Below are positions 47,957-57,231 of a stretch of 64,000 nt of DNA, piece after piece (positions within the stretch are counted from its first letter, which is position 1; the number at the start of each line of letters is the position of its first letter). A model generated the notes under the pieces. The model worked only from the letters and a program-made list of their open reading frames with translations. It was not told the DNA's origin and did no database searches. The DNA is from Bacteroidota bacterium (GTDB lineage: Bacteria > Bacteroidota > Bacteroidia > Chitinophagales > Chitinophagaceae): contig JADJZY010000013.1 in NCBI GenBank assembly GCA_016715505.1, positions 1 through 64,000 of the forward strand, in the 5' to 3' direction. A program made the position numbers and the translations under genes.

Positions 47957-48589
47957 TTATCGTTCGAAATTATTTTTAATGAAATTAGGATCATCCTTGG
48001 CATAACAGGCATAATAGGTTCGGCCTGAAAAAGCCACAGGCTCGATATAATAAATCTTACCGTTATAAGTAATCATAAACCTTGTTTGCTGTCCATCACA
48101 ATCAATGCGAACAGTATTCAGTGAATTATTTTTATCAAAGGCTTTAAAGGATTTTAACTCAGGATACTTGGCTTGTAATACAGAATCCATGGTTTCAGTT
48201 CGCGAAAGATTAAACTCCTTACAGGAGAAAGCCTTATCTATGTAGAGGGGCAAAATGATTTTCCGGCTCAAAGGTGCATATGGCGTTGAATCCAAAAATA
48301 ATTTCATTTCTGCCTCATTAAATGTCGTCAATCTGTAATCAGCAGGTGCCTGAAATTTTGCCGGAAACTGAAATCCTTTTACCAGTGCCAAACGCCAAAA
48401 CGGAATACCTTCTGTATTGCTGCATAAGAGCAGGGTATTCATGGTATTGGGCTGAGGCTTCACGATAGGTTTAGGCTGAACAGGTTTCGGTTTGACCCTG
48501 CGCTTCTTTTTTTTGAGCGCCCATGCATCTTGTCCTGTTCCAATGAGTAGAAAGACCATCCCCAGGGAGGCCAGAAATTTCATTTTCAT
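47957..48589 (-). CDS. Stand-alone protein resembling the metalloprotease propeptide
   Basis: A 210-residue secreted protein: signal peptide, then a very basic Lys/Pro stretch (KKKKRRVKPKPVQPKP), then a domain. The domain lines up by eye with the propeptide of the protease encoded 22 nt downstream: VLQAKYPELKSF against PLAAKYPQIKTY, IDCDGQQTRFMI against LDYTLFGFHAMV, and GKIYYIEP against NQTYFIDP. It has no protease domain and no T9SS sorting domain, so it probably stays in the periplasm or envelope. A role as inhibitor or folding helper of the protease is inference. The operon position, upstream of the protease on the same strand, supports it. Confidence 0.6.
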   Translation of the reverse strand: MKMKFLASLGMVFLLIGTGQDAWALKKKKRRVKPKPVQPKPIVKPQPNTMNTLLLCSNTEGIPFWRLALVKGFQFPAKFQAPADYRLTTFNEAEMKLFLDSTPYAPLSRKIILPLYIDKAFSCKEFNLSRTETMDSVLQAKYPELKSFKAFDKNNSLNTVRIDCDGQQTRFMITYNGKIYYIEPVAFSGRTYYACYAKDDPNFIKNNFER

Positions 48590-48606
48590 CCTATAAAAGT
48601 AATATT

Positions 48607-49539
48607 TTAGTGGGTAAAGTCGGTAAAAATTGCGGTAAAGTCTGCTATTTCACGGGACTTTGTAATCACATGCCAATTGCCTTTGTATTTGATTTCATAG
48701 GGAACCAATAGCCCATCCCAGGTTCTCAGCTTCACATTCATCTCCACATCAAAATCATATAATAAGGTTTTGAATGACAAGGCATAATCGCGGGCCAGGA
48801 TGGCAAAATCCGAATACCGGATATAGGTATTCAGACGATTGATAACCATATTATCGGTAAATTTCTCTTTCGGACGTGCTTTGAACACATAACAATCACT
48901 ACCATCATGTTGGGTTCGTGATAAACGAAATTCATATTTCGAAAAAGTCGGTTCTTCAAAAATGGCCACATTCTCCCCTATTCCGGGTATGCCATGGATA
49001 CGCTGACCGGGATTAAAAATGAGTATCCTTAACTGTTCCTCATATTTTTCTGAACCCTGATAACTTTTTTGTCGCCCTACAATGTTACTCTCATTGCATT
49101 GTACACCTTCGGTAAAGAATAAATGGGCATAGAGCCGGGCTGTGTAATAATTGTAAGCCTTTTTTCGGGTATAAAAATCACCACTTACTTTCTCATTTGT
49201 AAACTTGGTTGAACGACAATTATTTTTTCGGAGCTGTTCGCTGATACTGGTATATGAAGCCTTTACAGCCTCCTTTTTATCGTAAATGGCCATATCATTG
49301 TACATCTTAAAGCCTAAAATTCTCAGGGTTTTAAAGGCTTTGTAATAGGTGGTATCCTGTTTCATTTTGGCAATGAAGCCTTTTACATCAAAACCCTGTT
49401 GTACCGCTTTTACCATGACTTCATCCAAAATCAAGCCTTGGTAAGTTTTACCGGAATCACCCACCTGAGCGAAAGATGTTTCTGCAAAAAAAGCCAGTAA
49501 GGCCCATAAGAAACCATATTTGATCTGTATTTTTAGCAA
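48607..49539 (-). CDS. Secreted protein of unknown function in the metalloprotease cluster
   Basis: A 310-residue protein with a signal peptide (MLKIQIKYGFLWALLAFFAETSFAQ is its hydrophobic start). No family of known function is recognised. It has helical segments near residue 40 (VMVKAVQQGFDVKGFIAKM) and a C-terminal beta-rich half with YEFRLSRTQHDGSDCYVF and DGLLVPYEIKYKGNWHV, rather like outer-membrane-lipid or lipoprotein-binding proteins, but this is weak. It is first of three minus-strand genes with 17- and 22-nt gaps leading to the propeptide-like protein and the protease. Divergent from the M1 peptidase gene. Confidence 0.7.
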   Translation of the reverse strand: MLKIQIKYGFLWALLAFFAETSFAQVGDSGKTYQGLILDEVMVKAVQQGFDVKGFIAKMKQDTTYYKAFKTLRILGFKMYNDMAIYDKKEAVKASYTSISEQLRKNNCRSTKFTNEKVSGDFYTRKKAYNYYTARLYAHLFFTEGVQCNESNIVGRQKSYQGSEKYEEQLRILIFNPGQRIHGIPGIGENVAIFEEPTFSKYEFRLSRTQHDGSDCYVFKARPKEKFTDNMVINRLNTYIRYSDFAILARDYALSFKTLLYDFDVEMNVKLRTWDGLLVPYEIKYKGNWHVITKSREIADFTAIFTDFTH

Positions 49540-49554
49540 AATTTGTTTTGTACC

Positions 49555-51961
49555 ATGAAAAGAGCACCACTTCTCATTTTATTATTGATGCTGATTCATC
49601 AAGCCATTCTTGCAGCCGATGCATCGCGTAGTGATACCCTTGATATTCGCAAAACTATCATCAATTTCGAAATAACCGACTTTAGTACAAAAGTTATTTA
49701 CGCGAAAGCTTCTTTATTGGTCAAAGCAAAACAAAACAATATCAGTTGGATGAATTTTGACCTGGAAGGATTGATAACCGACAGCGTGCAGTTAAACGGC
49801 AATAATTTGACCTTTACCCATAACTCACCCGACCTGAAAGTGAATTTGCCCGCAGCTATCAATACCAATGACAGCGTTTGGATTGACATTTATTATCATG
49901 GTATTCCGATCGCAGATGCAACCTGGGGTGGTTTTACTTTTAGTGGTTTATATGGATTTCAAATGGGTGTAGGGTTCAACGCGCAGCCGCATTCATTTGG
50001 CCGAACATGGCATCCTTGTTTTGATAATTTTGTGGAACGATGCCCCTATGAATTTTTTGTTACCACCACCGGCGATAAAATGGCCGTTTGTAATGGTTTG
50101 TTGATAGACTCTACCCTCCTGGGCAATGGAAATAAAATCTGGCATTGGAAATTGGATGAAAACATCCCGAGCTATTTATCCTCTGTAGCTGTTTGTGATT
50201 ACACCCTGGTTAAAAAAATTCTTTCAGGGATGAATGGAAATACGGATGCCTATATTGCTTGCCGGCCAGTGGATACCAATAAAGTAAATGGCTCCTTTGC
50301 ACATTTACAGGAATCATTCAGTATGCTGGAAGAAAGTTTTGGCCCCTATTTATGGTCGCGGGTAGGATATAGTTTGGTCCCCTTTAATGCAGGTGCCATG
50401 GAACACGCAACCAATATCCATATCGGTACGCCTTTCATTGATGGCACTTTAAATTATGAAACCTTAATTGCGCATGAACTCGCCCATCATTGGTGGGGCG
50501 ATTTAGTAACTTGTAGCACGGCAGGTGACATGTGGCTGAATGAAGGATTTGCATCCTATTGCGAAATGCTGCACGAAGAATATACCTATGGACAAGCGGC
50601 CTATATCAAATCAGTGAAAGATAATCATTTCCGGGTTTTGTCAACAGCCCATATCAATGATGATGGATATAAAGCTATTTCGCCGATGGATAGTTTACAT
50701 ACCTATGGCACAACCGTATATTTGAAAGGCGCTGATATGATTCACTCTATGCGCTCCTACCTGGGCGACTCGTTATTTTTTAAAGGATTGAGCGATTTTT
50801 TAGATCAATATAAATGGACGGCTATTAGTAGTCAACAACTCCGGGATTTCCTGAGCAATGCCGGCGGAAGCAATATGCAGGCCTTCTTTAGTAACTGGGT
50901 ATTCGAACCCGGATTTACTCATTTCTCTATCGATTCCAATCAAAGCGTATTTAACGGAAATTCGTATGATGTATCAGTTTTTTTTCGGCAACGAAAACAT
51001 CGGTCTATGAATTATTACACCAAAGTACCCATAGAAATTGGTTTCTACGATGCTCAAATGAACTTACACATTTATCGGGCAGAAATGAATGGACAATGTC
51101 TGGAGTTCAGGGTTCAATTGCCGTTTGAACCAACACTCATTGTTATTGACCTCAATTTAAAATCAGCGATGCTGTTACCGAGGAAAATAAAATGATCAAA
51201 ACAACCGGTTCCACTTTATTTACACAAGCCAAATGTCGGATTTACACAAAAAGTATCGTGAATAATTCAGATTCAACTTTTCTGCAAGCAGAACATCATT
51301 GGGTGGCACCCGATCGTTTTAAACAAAATACTTCCGCCAATGGTTATGTGTTGAATGATAGCAGGTACTGGAGAATTGGATTAATCAATGCTTCCAATAT
51401 TTCCGGCATTGTGCAATTCACGTATGATGCCGGCCCAAATAATTCCTATCTGGATAGTACCTGGATTAAAAACGCCGAAGACAGTATTCGAATGTTTTAT
51501 CGGAAAGATGCCAGTGAAGAATGGGTTTTGGCGGATGATAGTGTAAAAATTGGTGCACTCAATGATCAGCTGGGTAATGTTTATATCAAACAAATCAAAG
51601 CCGGCGAATATTGTTTTGGTATTAAACGAAGCAATTATGTGGATACCCTCTAAGCGATGCCCCTCAGGGCCCTTGTGCTGTGGTTACCAGCAACCCTTCA
51701 TCAGATATTGAAATCGCCTCTTTTCAGATTTACCCTAACCCGGCATCCGGTATCATTTATATCCAACATCAAGGTACTGAAAACTTACAACGCATTCGTT
51801 GGGTGGATTTACAAGGTAGGGTGCTCATGGAATCACCGCTTGAATTATATGGTGACACCTATCAGGTGAAAATTCCCACACAAATTCAAGGAACAGTGTT
51901 CATACAAGGATGGAGTCAAGCAGGAACACGACTATTTACCGAAAAAATTTCAGTAAAATAA
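49555..51961 (+). CDS. T9SS-exported M1-family aminopeptidase, two frameshifts
   Basis: Zinc aminopeptidase of about 800 residues with signal peptide MKRAPLLILLLMLIHQAI. The M1 domain has GAMEHATNI and HELAHHW (His307, Glu308, His311) with Glu330 in WLNEGFASY. The catalytic domain ends in one frame; after a missing A near 51160-51165 the protein continues NLKISDAVTEENKMIKTTG in the next frame. A second shift near 51651 leads to the T9SS domain (FQIYPNPASGIIYIQ, STTTIQG-like tail). Both junctions restore smooth sequence. It shares the secretion route with the protease encoded divergently upstream. Confidence 0.88.
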
Positions 51962-52015
51962 AAGTGGGTATCAATAGCTCTGCAAAAAATAAACTTCAAA
52001 TCTGAAAACTGTTTT

Positions 52016-52023
52016 TATCTTTG
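52016..52023 (+). promoter_or_regulatory. -7 promoter element of the cobalamin operon
   Basis: TATCTTTG fits TAnnTTTG and lies just before the riboswitch, so transcription would begin a few bases upstream of it. No clear -33 element. Confidence 0.5.
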
Positions 52024-52027
52024 CCAC

Positions 52028-52215
52028 GTTACGGGTGTCGGATATCTGTTTCAGATTGATGATGAAAAGGGAATACTGTGAAATTCAGTAACACTACCCG
52101 GTGCTGTAAGTTTCTATCGAAAATTCATTTTAAGCCACTGATCTTCGGGAAGGCGAATGAGTAGGGAAACGAGTCAGAAGACCTGCCAGTAACAAAAATC
52201 ACGTTGGTTTCGGGA
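52028..52215 (+). ncRNA. Cobalamin riboswitch
   Basis: The segment has the conserved cobalamin riboswitch parts in order: GGGAA (52069-52073) and GTG, CCGGTGCTGTAAG (52098-52110), GCCACTG (52134-52140), GGGAAGGCGAATG (52147-52159), GTAGGGAAACGAGTCAGAAG (52161-52180) and the closing ACCTGCC. The B12 box (GCCACTG) and the CAGAAGACCTGCC end are close to consensus. It lies between a -7 element and the DUF4465 gene with a 5' UTR of about 260 nt, so it should shut down this operon when B12 is plentiful. Confidence 0.93.
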
Positions 52216-52288
52216 ATAAAACCTGCGGTAAATAGGAATACAAATTTCTTATTTATTAAACCCTTCCCATTTTATTTTTTAATTTCTG

Positions 52289-53263
52289 ATGAAGAAAATT
52301 TTTATGTTGATGTCATTGTGCACGTCTCTGATGACTTATGGCCAATCGAATTTTGAAGGACTAACTCTTCCACCTTCTAATTTCTGGAAAGGTGTTGCCG
52401 CCGTCCCGACCATTTCCGACTTTCAGTCAGACCCAGCCTATTTTGTAAACGTCTATGACACCTCATTCGGAGGATTTTGGAGTGATTAAAAATACTCAAC
52501 CTTGAACGATACCATCAATACCAGTTATGCCACCAATGAATTAGGTTGCATTGCCGGAAAAGGATTTAATCAAAGTACTATTTATGGCGTTGCTTATGTT
52601 GGTTCAAATGAAAAGGCAAATAGAATCAGACTTGCTCCGGGATCTATGCCGCTTGGTTTTTATATTACCAATACAACGATAGCCTATCGGTCTATGCAAA
52701 ACGGAGATGCCTTCGCTAAAAAATTTGGTGGGGCCACCGGCAATGATCCGGACTTTTTTAAACTGCATTTAACCGGCTGGTATAATGGCGTTCCTAAACC
52801 AGATACCGTTGAAATTTATTTAGCCGATTTCAGAGATAGTAACAATGCCAACGATTATATCCTCAAAGAATGGACCTGGGTAAATACCAGCCTTTTGGGA
52901 ATGTGTGATAGTTTAACCTATACGATGTCATCTTCTGATACAGCATTTGGGTTTATCAATACCCCAACCTATTTCTGTATAGATAATTTGAGCTTTTTCG
53001 GAAACGCAGTTGATCAAATGGAAGAGAACAATCAGCTATTGGCCTATCCCAGTCCTTGCAGCAATCAACTTCATTTAGCAAACAACGAGGAGCAGGATAT
53101 GTCCATTCGAATTTATAATATTCATGGTCAGCAATTTGCCCCCTTCATTCTTGAAAAAAATCAAACATTCAGCCTAAATACTTCAAACTGGAGCCCGGGT
53201 GTTTACTTCATACAAAGTTCTACTTCAAAGCAACAATCTACTTTCAAGTTGATTAAACAATAG
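52289..53263 (+). CDS. DUF4465-like T9SS protein of the cobalamin operon, in-frame stop
   Basis: A predicted surface protein of about 324 residues with signal peptide (MKKIFMLMSLCTSLMTYGQ). It resembles DUF4465: SNFEGLTLPPSNFWKG, FGGFWSD, then NTSYATNELGCIAGKGF, FYITNTTIAYRSM and WVNTSLLG. A T9SS domain ends it (LLAYPSPCSNQL, SPGVYFIQSS). At 52487-52489 a TAA stop falls after GGFWSD; the same frame continues with the expected KYSTLNDT. Unlike the other breaks, this is a stop, not a frameshift. First gene after the riboswitch, so it is probably involved in binding or handling corrinoids at the surface. The family link comes from my recall of the pattern. Confidence 0.7.
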
Positions 53264-53266
53264 AAA

Positions 53267-54259
53267 ATGCGAACGTTAAAAGTCCTGTTTTTTCTATGCC
53301 TTTTTGCCCCGGACATGATGGCTCAATTTCATCCGCAGGCTGGCCTCATGGGTTCTCTTGCCATTCACAAGGACAGTTCCATTATTCTTGCATGGGCCGA
53401 TGATTGTCAAATTCTAAGAGGCTGGATGGACATTGCCGATACCAGTTTAGGGAAAACTTTACAAGGTTCAAGCACTGATGCACATGGAAAAGCAGATGGT
53501 TTTGTTGTGAGTTTAGGCGATGGCGGAGAAGCCATTTATTCATTGGCGAATCCGATTATGAATGGTCCGGGGCCCGACTTTGCCATCTTCGAAAATGGCT
53601 TCATTGACCCGATGGATTCGAATTGGTCTTATATGGAATTGGCTGAAGTATTTGTCAGTAATGATGGTTTGAATTATGTCAAGTTTCCATCTCAATGTCT
53701 TCAGGATACCAATGTACAAATCAATGGTGTTGGTCAGTACAGCGATTGTCGAAAAGTACATAACCTGGCCGGAAAATATGTTTTAAATTATGGTACCCCA
53801 TTTGATTTGGAAGAATTTATTCATCTCAGTCAAATTGATCTCTTGAATATCCGTTATATTAAAATACGTGATGTGATTGGTAGTTTGAATCATGATGATT
53901 GCAGCAGAGACAAAGATGGTCGTAAAATCAACGACCCCTATCCGACACCCTACCCTAGTGGAGGATTTGATTTGGATGCACTTGGTTTGATTCATTTAAA
54001 ATATCCACTTTCGGTTGGAGAACAAGTTTTCAATCAGGAAAACTCCATCTATCCGAATCCCGGATCAGATTATTTTTCTTTAAAGTCGAAGCAGCCATGT
54101 ATTCGATTATCCATTTTTAATCTACAGGGAAATTGTATAGCAGCCATCCATCAACCTCAATTCCCACTAGATTGCGGGCATTTACAGCCGGGTGTATATG
54201 GCATAATGATTCAGTTTGCAGATTCAAGTTCGCATTACTTCACATGGGTCAAACAGTAA
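53267..54259 (+). CDS. T9SS surface protein in the cobalamin operon
   Basis: A 330-residue protein with signal peptide (MRTLKVLFFLCLFAPDMMAQ). The core has SLGDGGEAIYSLANPIMNGPGPDFAIFENGF, which I recall from Bacteroidota cell-surface proteins of this locus type, and GGFDLDALGLIHL, followed by a T9SS sorting domain (SIYPNPGSDYF, QPGVYGIMI). There is no enzyme motif. It starts 3 nt after the DUF4465 gene and overlaps the BtuG-like gene by 16 nt, so it is translated as part of the operon. A cobalamin-binding role is inferred only from context. Confidence 0.75.
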   Translation: MRTLKVLFFLCLFAPDMMAQFHPQAGLMGSLAIHKDSSIILAWADDCQILRGWMDIADTSLGKTLQGSSTDAHGKADGFVVSLGDGGEAIYSLANPIMNGPGPDFAIFENGFIDPMDSNWSYMELAEVFVSNDGLNYVKFPSQCLQDTNVQINGVGQYSDCRKVHNLAGKYVLNYGTPFDLEEFIHLSQIDLLNIRYIKIRDVIGSLNHDDCSRDKDGRKINDPYPTPYPSGGFDLDALGLIHLKYPLSVGEQVFNQENSIYPNPGSDYFSLKSKQPCIRLSIFNLQGNCIAAIHQPQFPLDCGHLQPGVYGIMIQFADSSSHYFTWVKQ

Positions 54260-55314
54260 AATATCTTCTCGGGGGACTCCTGATCTTGATGCTTTCTTGT
54301 GTGAAGGATATTCCGAATCCGCCGAAAGGAGAAGTTCCACAAAAAAATGCAAAAGGCCTTTATATTCTGAATGAAGGAGCCTTTGGAAATAACAATGCAG
54401 AATTGAGTTTTTATGATTTTCAAAATGCAAAAACGTATCAAGACCTCTACAAAACGAACAATGGTAAAAGTCTTGGGGATGTTGCCCAAGGAGTTTTATG
54501 GCATGCTGATGAAATGTGGATTAGCATCAATAATTCAGGTCGAGTGGTAATTTTAGATACCGGGACATTGATTGAAAAAAAACAAATCAACCTCTCCTAT
54601 CCCCGGCAAATGCTGGAAGTTCATCCCAGCAAAATTTATATCGGGCGTTTATATAGTCAACAGATTCAAGTCATTGATCCGATCAAGTATGAACATAAAT
54701 CAAGTATCTCTTTACCTTTCAAGAACCCTGAACAAATGATTCAGCATCAGGGACAAATTTGGGTGAGTATGTGGGATACCGCCTGCTCTGTTTTAGCGGT
54801 AATTGATACTGCCAATAATCAGGTTATTCGGCAAGTACCCATTCCGGGTCGGGCTCCACATAGTATGGTGATGGATCAGGAAGGACATCTATGGGTACTT
54901 TCGGGAAATAAGTACAAAAATAAAATTTCACATCTGCAATGTATTGACCCCAATACGGATCAGATTTTAACTTCCTTTGAATTCCTGGCTGAACAAGATC
55001 CATTTCGCCTGCAAATCAATCAGCAAGGAGATACACTTTATTTTATTCAGGTAAATTATACAGGAGCCCAAAACCACAATGGACTTTACCGCATGGGAAT
55101 TAAAGAAAGTACATTGCCAAAAAACGCCTGGATACGAGCTCAAAATGCTTCTTACTATTGGGCCTATACCATTTCCCCCGACAATAATCATATTTACATT
55201 TCTGACCCTCGTGGTTTTAATCAAAGAAGTTTGATACTGCATTACGATCAAAACGGAATATTTCAATCCTCATTCGAAGCAGGCATCGGTGCAAATTCAT
55301 TTTATTTTCGATGA
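54244..55314 (+). CDS. btuG: BtuG-like beta-propeller lipoprotein
   Basis: A 356-residue lipoprotein with lipobox LMLSC (start ATG 54244, MGQTVKYLLGGLL). It has the propeller pattern of BtuG/YncE/DUF5074 proteins: LYILNEGAFGNNNAELSFYD, then repeated blades such as GRVVILDTGTL, QIQVIDPIKYE, LAVIDTANNQVIRQVPI and HIYISDPR. In Bacteroides, BtuG captures vitamin B12 at the surface with very high affinity and passes it to BtuB. Here it lies 4 nt before a BtuB-like gene under a cobalamin riboswitch, which makes the assignment strong despite limited sequence identity. Confidence 0.82.
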   Translation: MGQTVKYLLGGLLILMLSCVKDIPNPPKGEVPQKNAKGLYILNEGAFGNNNAELSFYDFQNAKTYQDLYKTNNGKSLGDVAQGVLWHADEMWISINNSGRVVILDTGTLIEKKQINLSYPRQMLEVHPSKIYIGRLYSQQIQVIDPIKYEHKSSISLPFKNPEQMIQHQGQIWVSMWDTACSVLAVIDTANNQVIRQVPIPGRAPHSMVMDQEGHLWVLSGNKYKNKISHLQCIDPNTDQILTSFEFLAEQDPFRLQINQQGDTLYFIQVNYTGAQNHNGLYRMGIKESTLPKNAWIRAQNASYYWAYTISPDNNHIYISDPRGFNQRSLILHYDQNGIFQSSFEAGIGANSFYFR

Positions 55315-57204
55315 GCAAAGTTGCCTTCTATATCATGGCTGTTGCCCTCTTTTTGCTACAACAAAAAATTGAAGCACAACCCATCATACATGGAGATACC
55401 TTAAGTGCCGCACATGTCTCAGAAAAAAGAATATTAAAAGAAAAATATTATTTTGTAACGGACACTTTGTTGTTAGAGCATCACCGGCAACAAAATTTGC
55501 AATCCTTGCTGCAGCAAAATAGTCAGGCTTTTATTAAAAATTATGGCCCGGGTGGATTGAGCACCATCAGTTTACGAGGAGGCAGTGCCGCTCAAACACA
55601 GATCAAATGGCAGGACATTTCACTAAACAGTGCGCTAACCGGATTGGCGGATCTTAGTTCAATTCCGGTAAATTTGTTCAATCAAATTCGCATACAGTAT
55701 AACGATATTGCAGAAGCTGGAATTGGCGGGGCTGTTATTCTTTCCAATACAAACCAATACGTGCCCAAGCAAATAGCTGCAAGTATGGGATGGGAATCGC
55801 TCAATAATCAGTATTACAATCTGGATCTGCGTTTGGGGAATAAAAAAATCCATCATCAAACCCGTTTGTTTCGAATTCAGCAACAAAATCAATTTAGGTT
55901 TTATCATCCCGAAAAAGACAGTCTTTTGCCACTTGAACATGCCCGAAATGTGATCAATGGTCTGATGCATGATAGCTACTTTAATATCAATGATTTTCAT
56001 CAAATAGGTATTCATATCTGGTTACAAGAGCAGCGTCGGCAAATACCGGCGGCCTACTTCGAACATTTTAGCAGTAAAAAAGAGGACGTACAGACACAGC
56101 GCTTTGTGTTGCGATATCAATGGCGATTCAGACGATTTCAACAAAAAATATCATTGGGCTATTTTCGCGAAGCATATCAATATCAGGATTCACTCATACA
56201 GTTTATGAATCAAAGTGGTGCCCATCAGATTCCTTTGAATATAAAAATCAAACATTGGGGCAAAAAGAATTTCCATTATACCCTCTCTTCTGAACATCTG
56301 ATGAGTTTTTTGATCGATCGAAAGGAAGCCACCTTGCGTCGACATCATATTTCATTGGGATTAAACCATACCCGTCTTTTACCAAATTTAGAGGCAGAAG
56401 CAATGATTCGAAAAGAGTGGACAAACCTGTTTGAATTACCCTGGATGTATCAGGCCAAACTGACTTACAAACTCCCTTTACAATCACAAATGTTTATCAG
56501 TTACGGTCAAAATAGTCGAACACCCACTTTAAATGAATTGTATTTTATACCTGGCGGAAATCCGGAATTACAACCTGAGATAAGCAAGGCCCTGGAGTTA
56601 GGTATAAGAACTGAACAAGTTCAAAAAAAATATCAACTTACGTTTTCATCTATCCTCTACCATAAAAAAGTGAGCGACTGGATAGTTTGGTACGGAGGGG
56701 CCATATTAACGCCCCATAATATTCAGGAAGTTTGGGCAAGAGGTAGTGAAACAGAACTTCAATTAAATATCCCAATCAAGTCTGAAGATATTTCAAAAAA
56801 ACTATTTTTGGGTCACCCAAATATTTCATAGCTATCAACTTTCAACAAGCACGAAAGGGGCCTTTGTAAATGATCCATCTGTTGGCAAACAAATTCCTTA
56901 TGTGCCGAGATACCAAACCCGCGGATCATTTGGCTTAAATCATACCCGCTGGTCGGTATTATATACATTAAGTTATACCGGCTATCGTTTTGTAACCACC
57001 GATGAAAGTCAATACTTAATGCCCTATTCCATTTCATCCATATCTGCCCTCTATCGCCTCAACGTATCAAGATGGCGTATTCATCTGAACGCCCGGGTTA
57101 ATAATTTATTCAACCGTCAATATGAAGGTGTTGTGGGTCGGGTGATGCCGGGCCGTTACTTTGAAACAGGTTTACAGTTCAGTCGGAATATAGACAAGAA
57201 ATAG
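55311..57204 (+). CDS. btuB: BtuB-like TonB-dependent receptor, one frameshift
   Basis: Outer-membrane TonB-dependent transporter of about 630 residues, for cobalamin. A signal peptide is followed by a plug domain (LQSLLQQNSQAFIKNYGPGGLSTISLRGGSAAQTQ is the typical start) and then beta-barrel strands. The barrel contains SRTPTLNELYFIPGGNPELQPEISKALELG, a hallmark of such receptors. The frame changes near 56790-56805 in CAAAAAAACTATTTTTGG. The next frame continues FWVTQIFHSYQLSTST, then YVPRYQTRGSF and a normal barrel end with VMPGRYFETGLQFS. Its start overlaps the BtuG-like gene by 4 nt. Confidence 0.87.
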
Positions 57205-57231
57205 GCCTTTAAAATTTATTTTCGACCTCCA

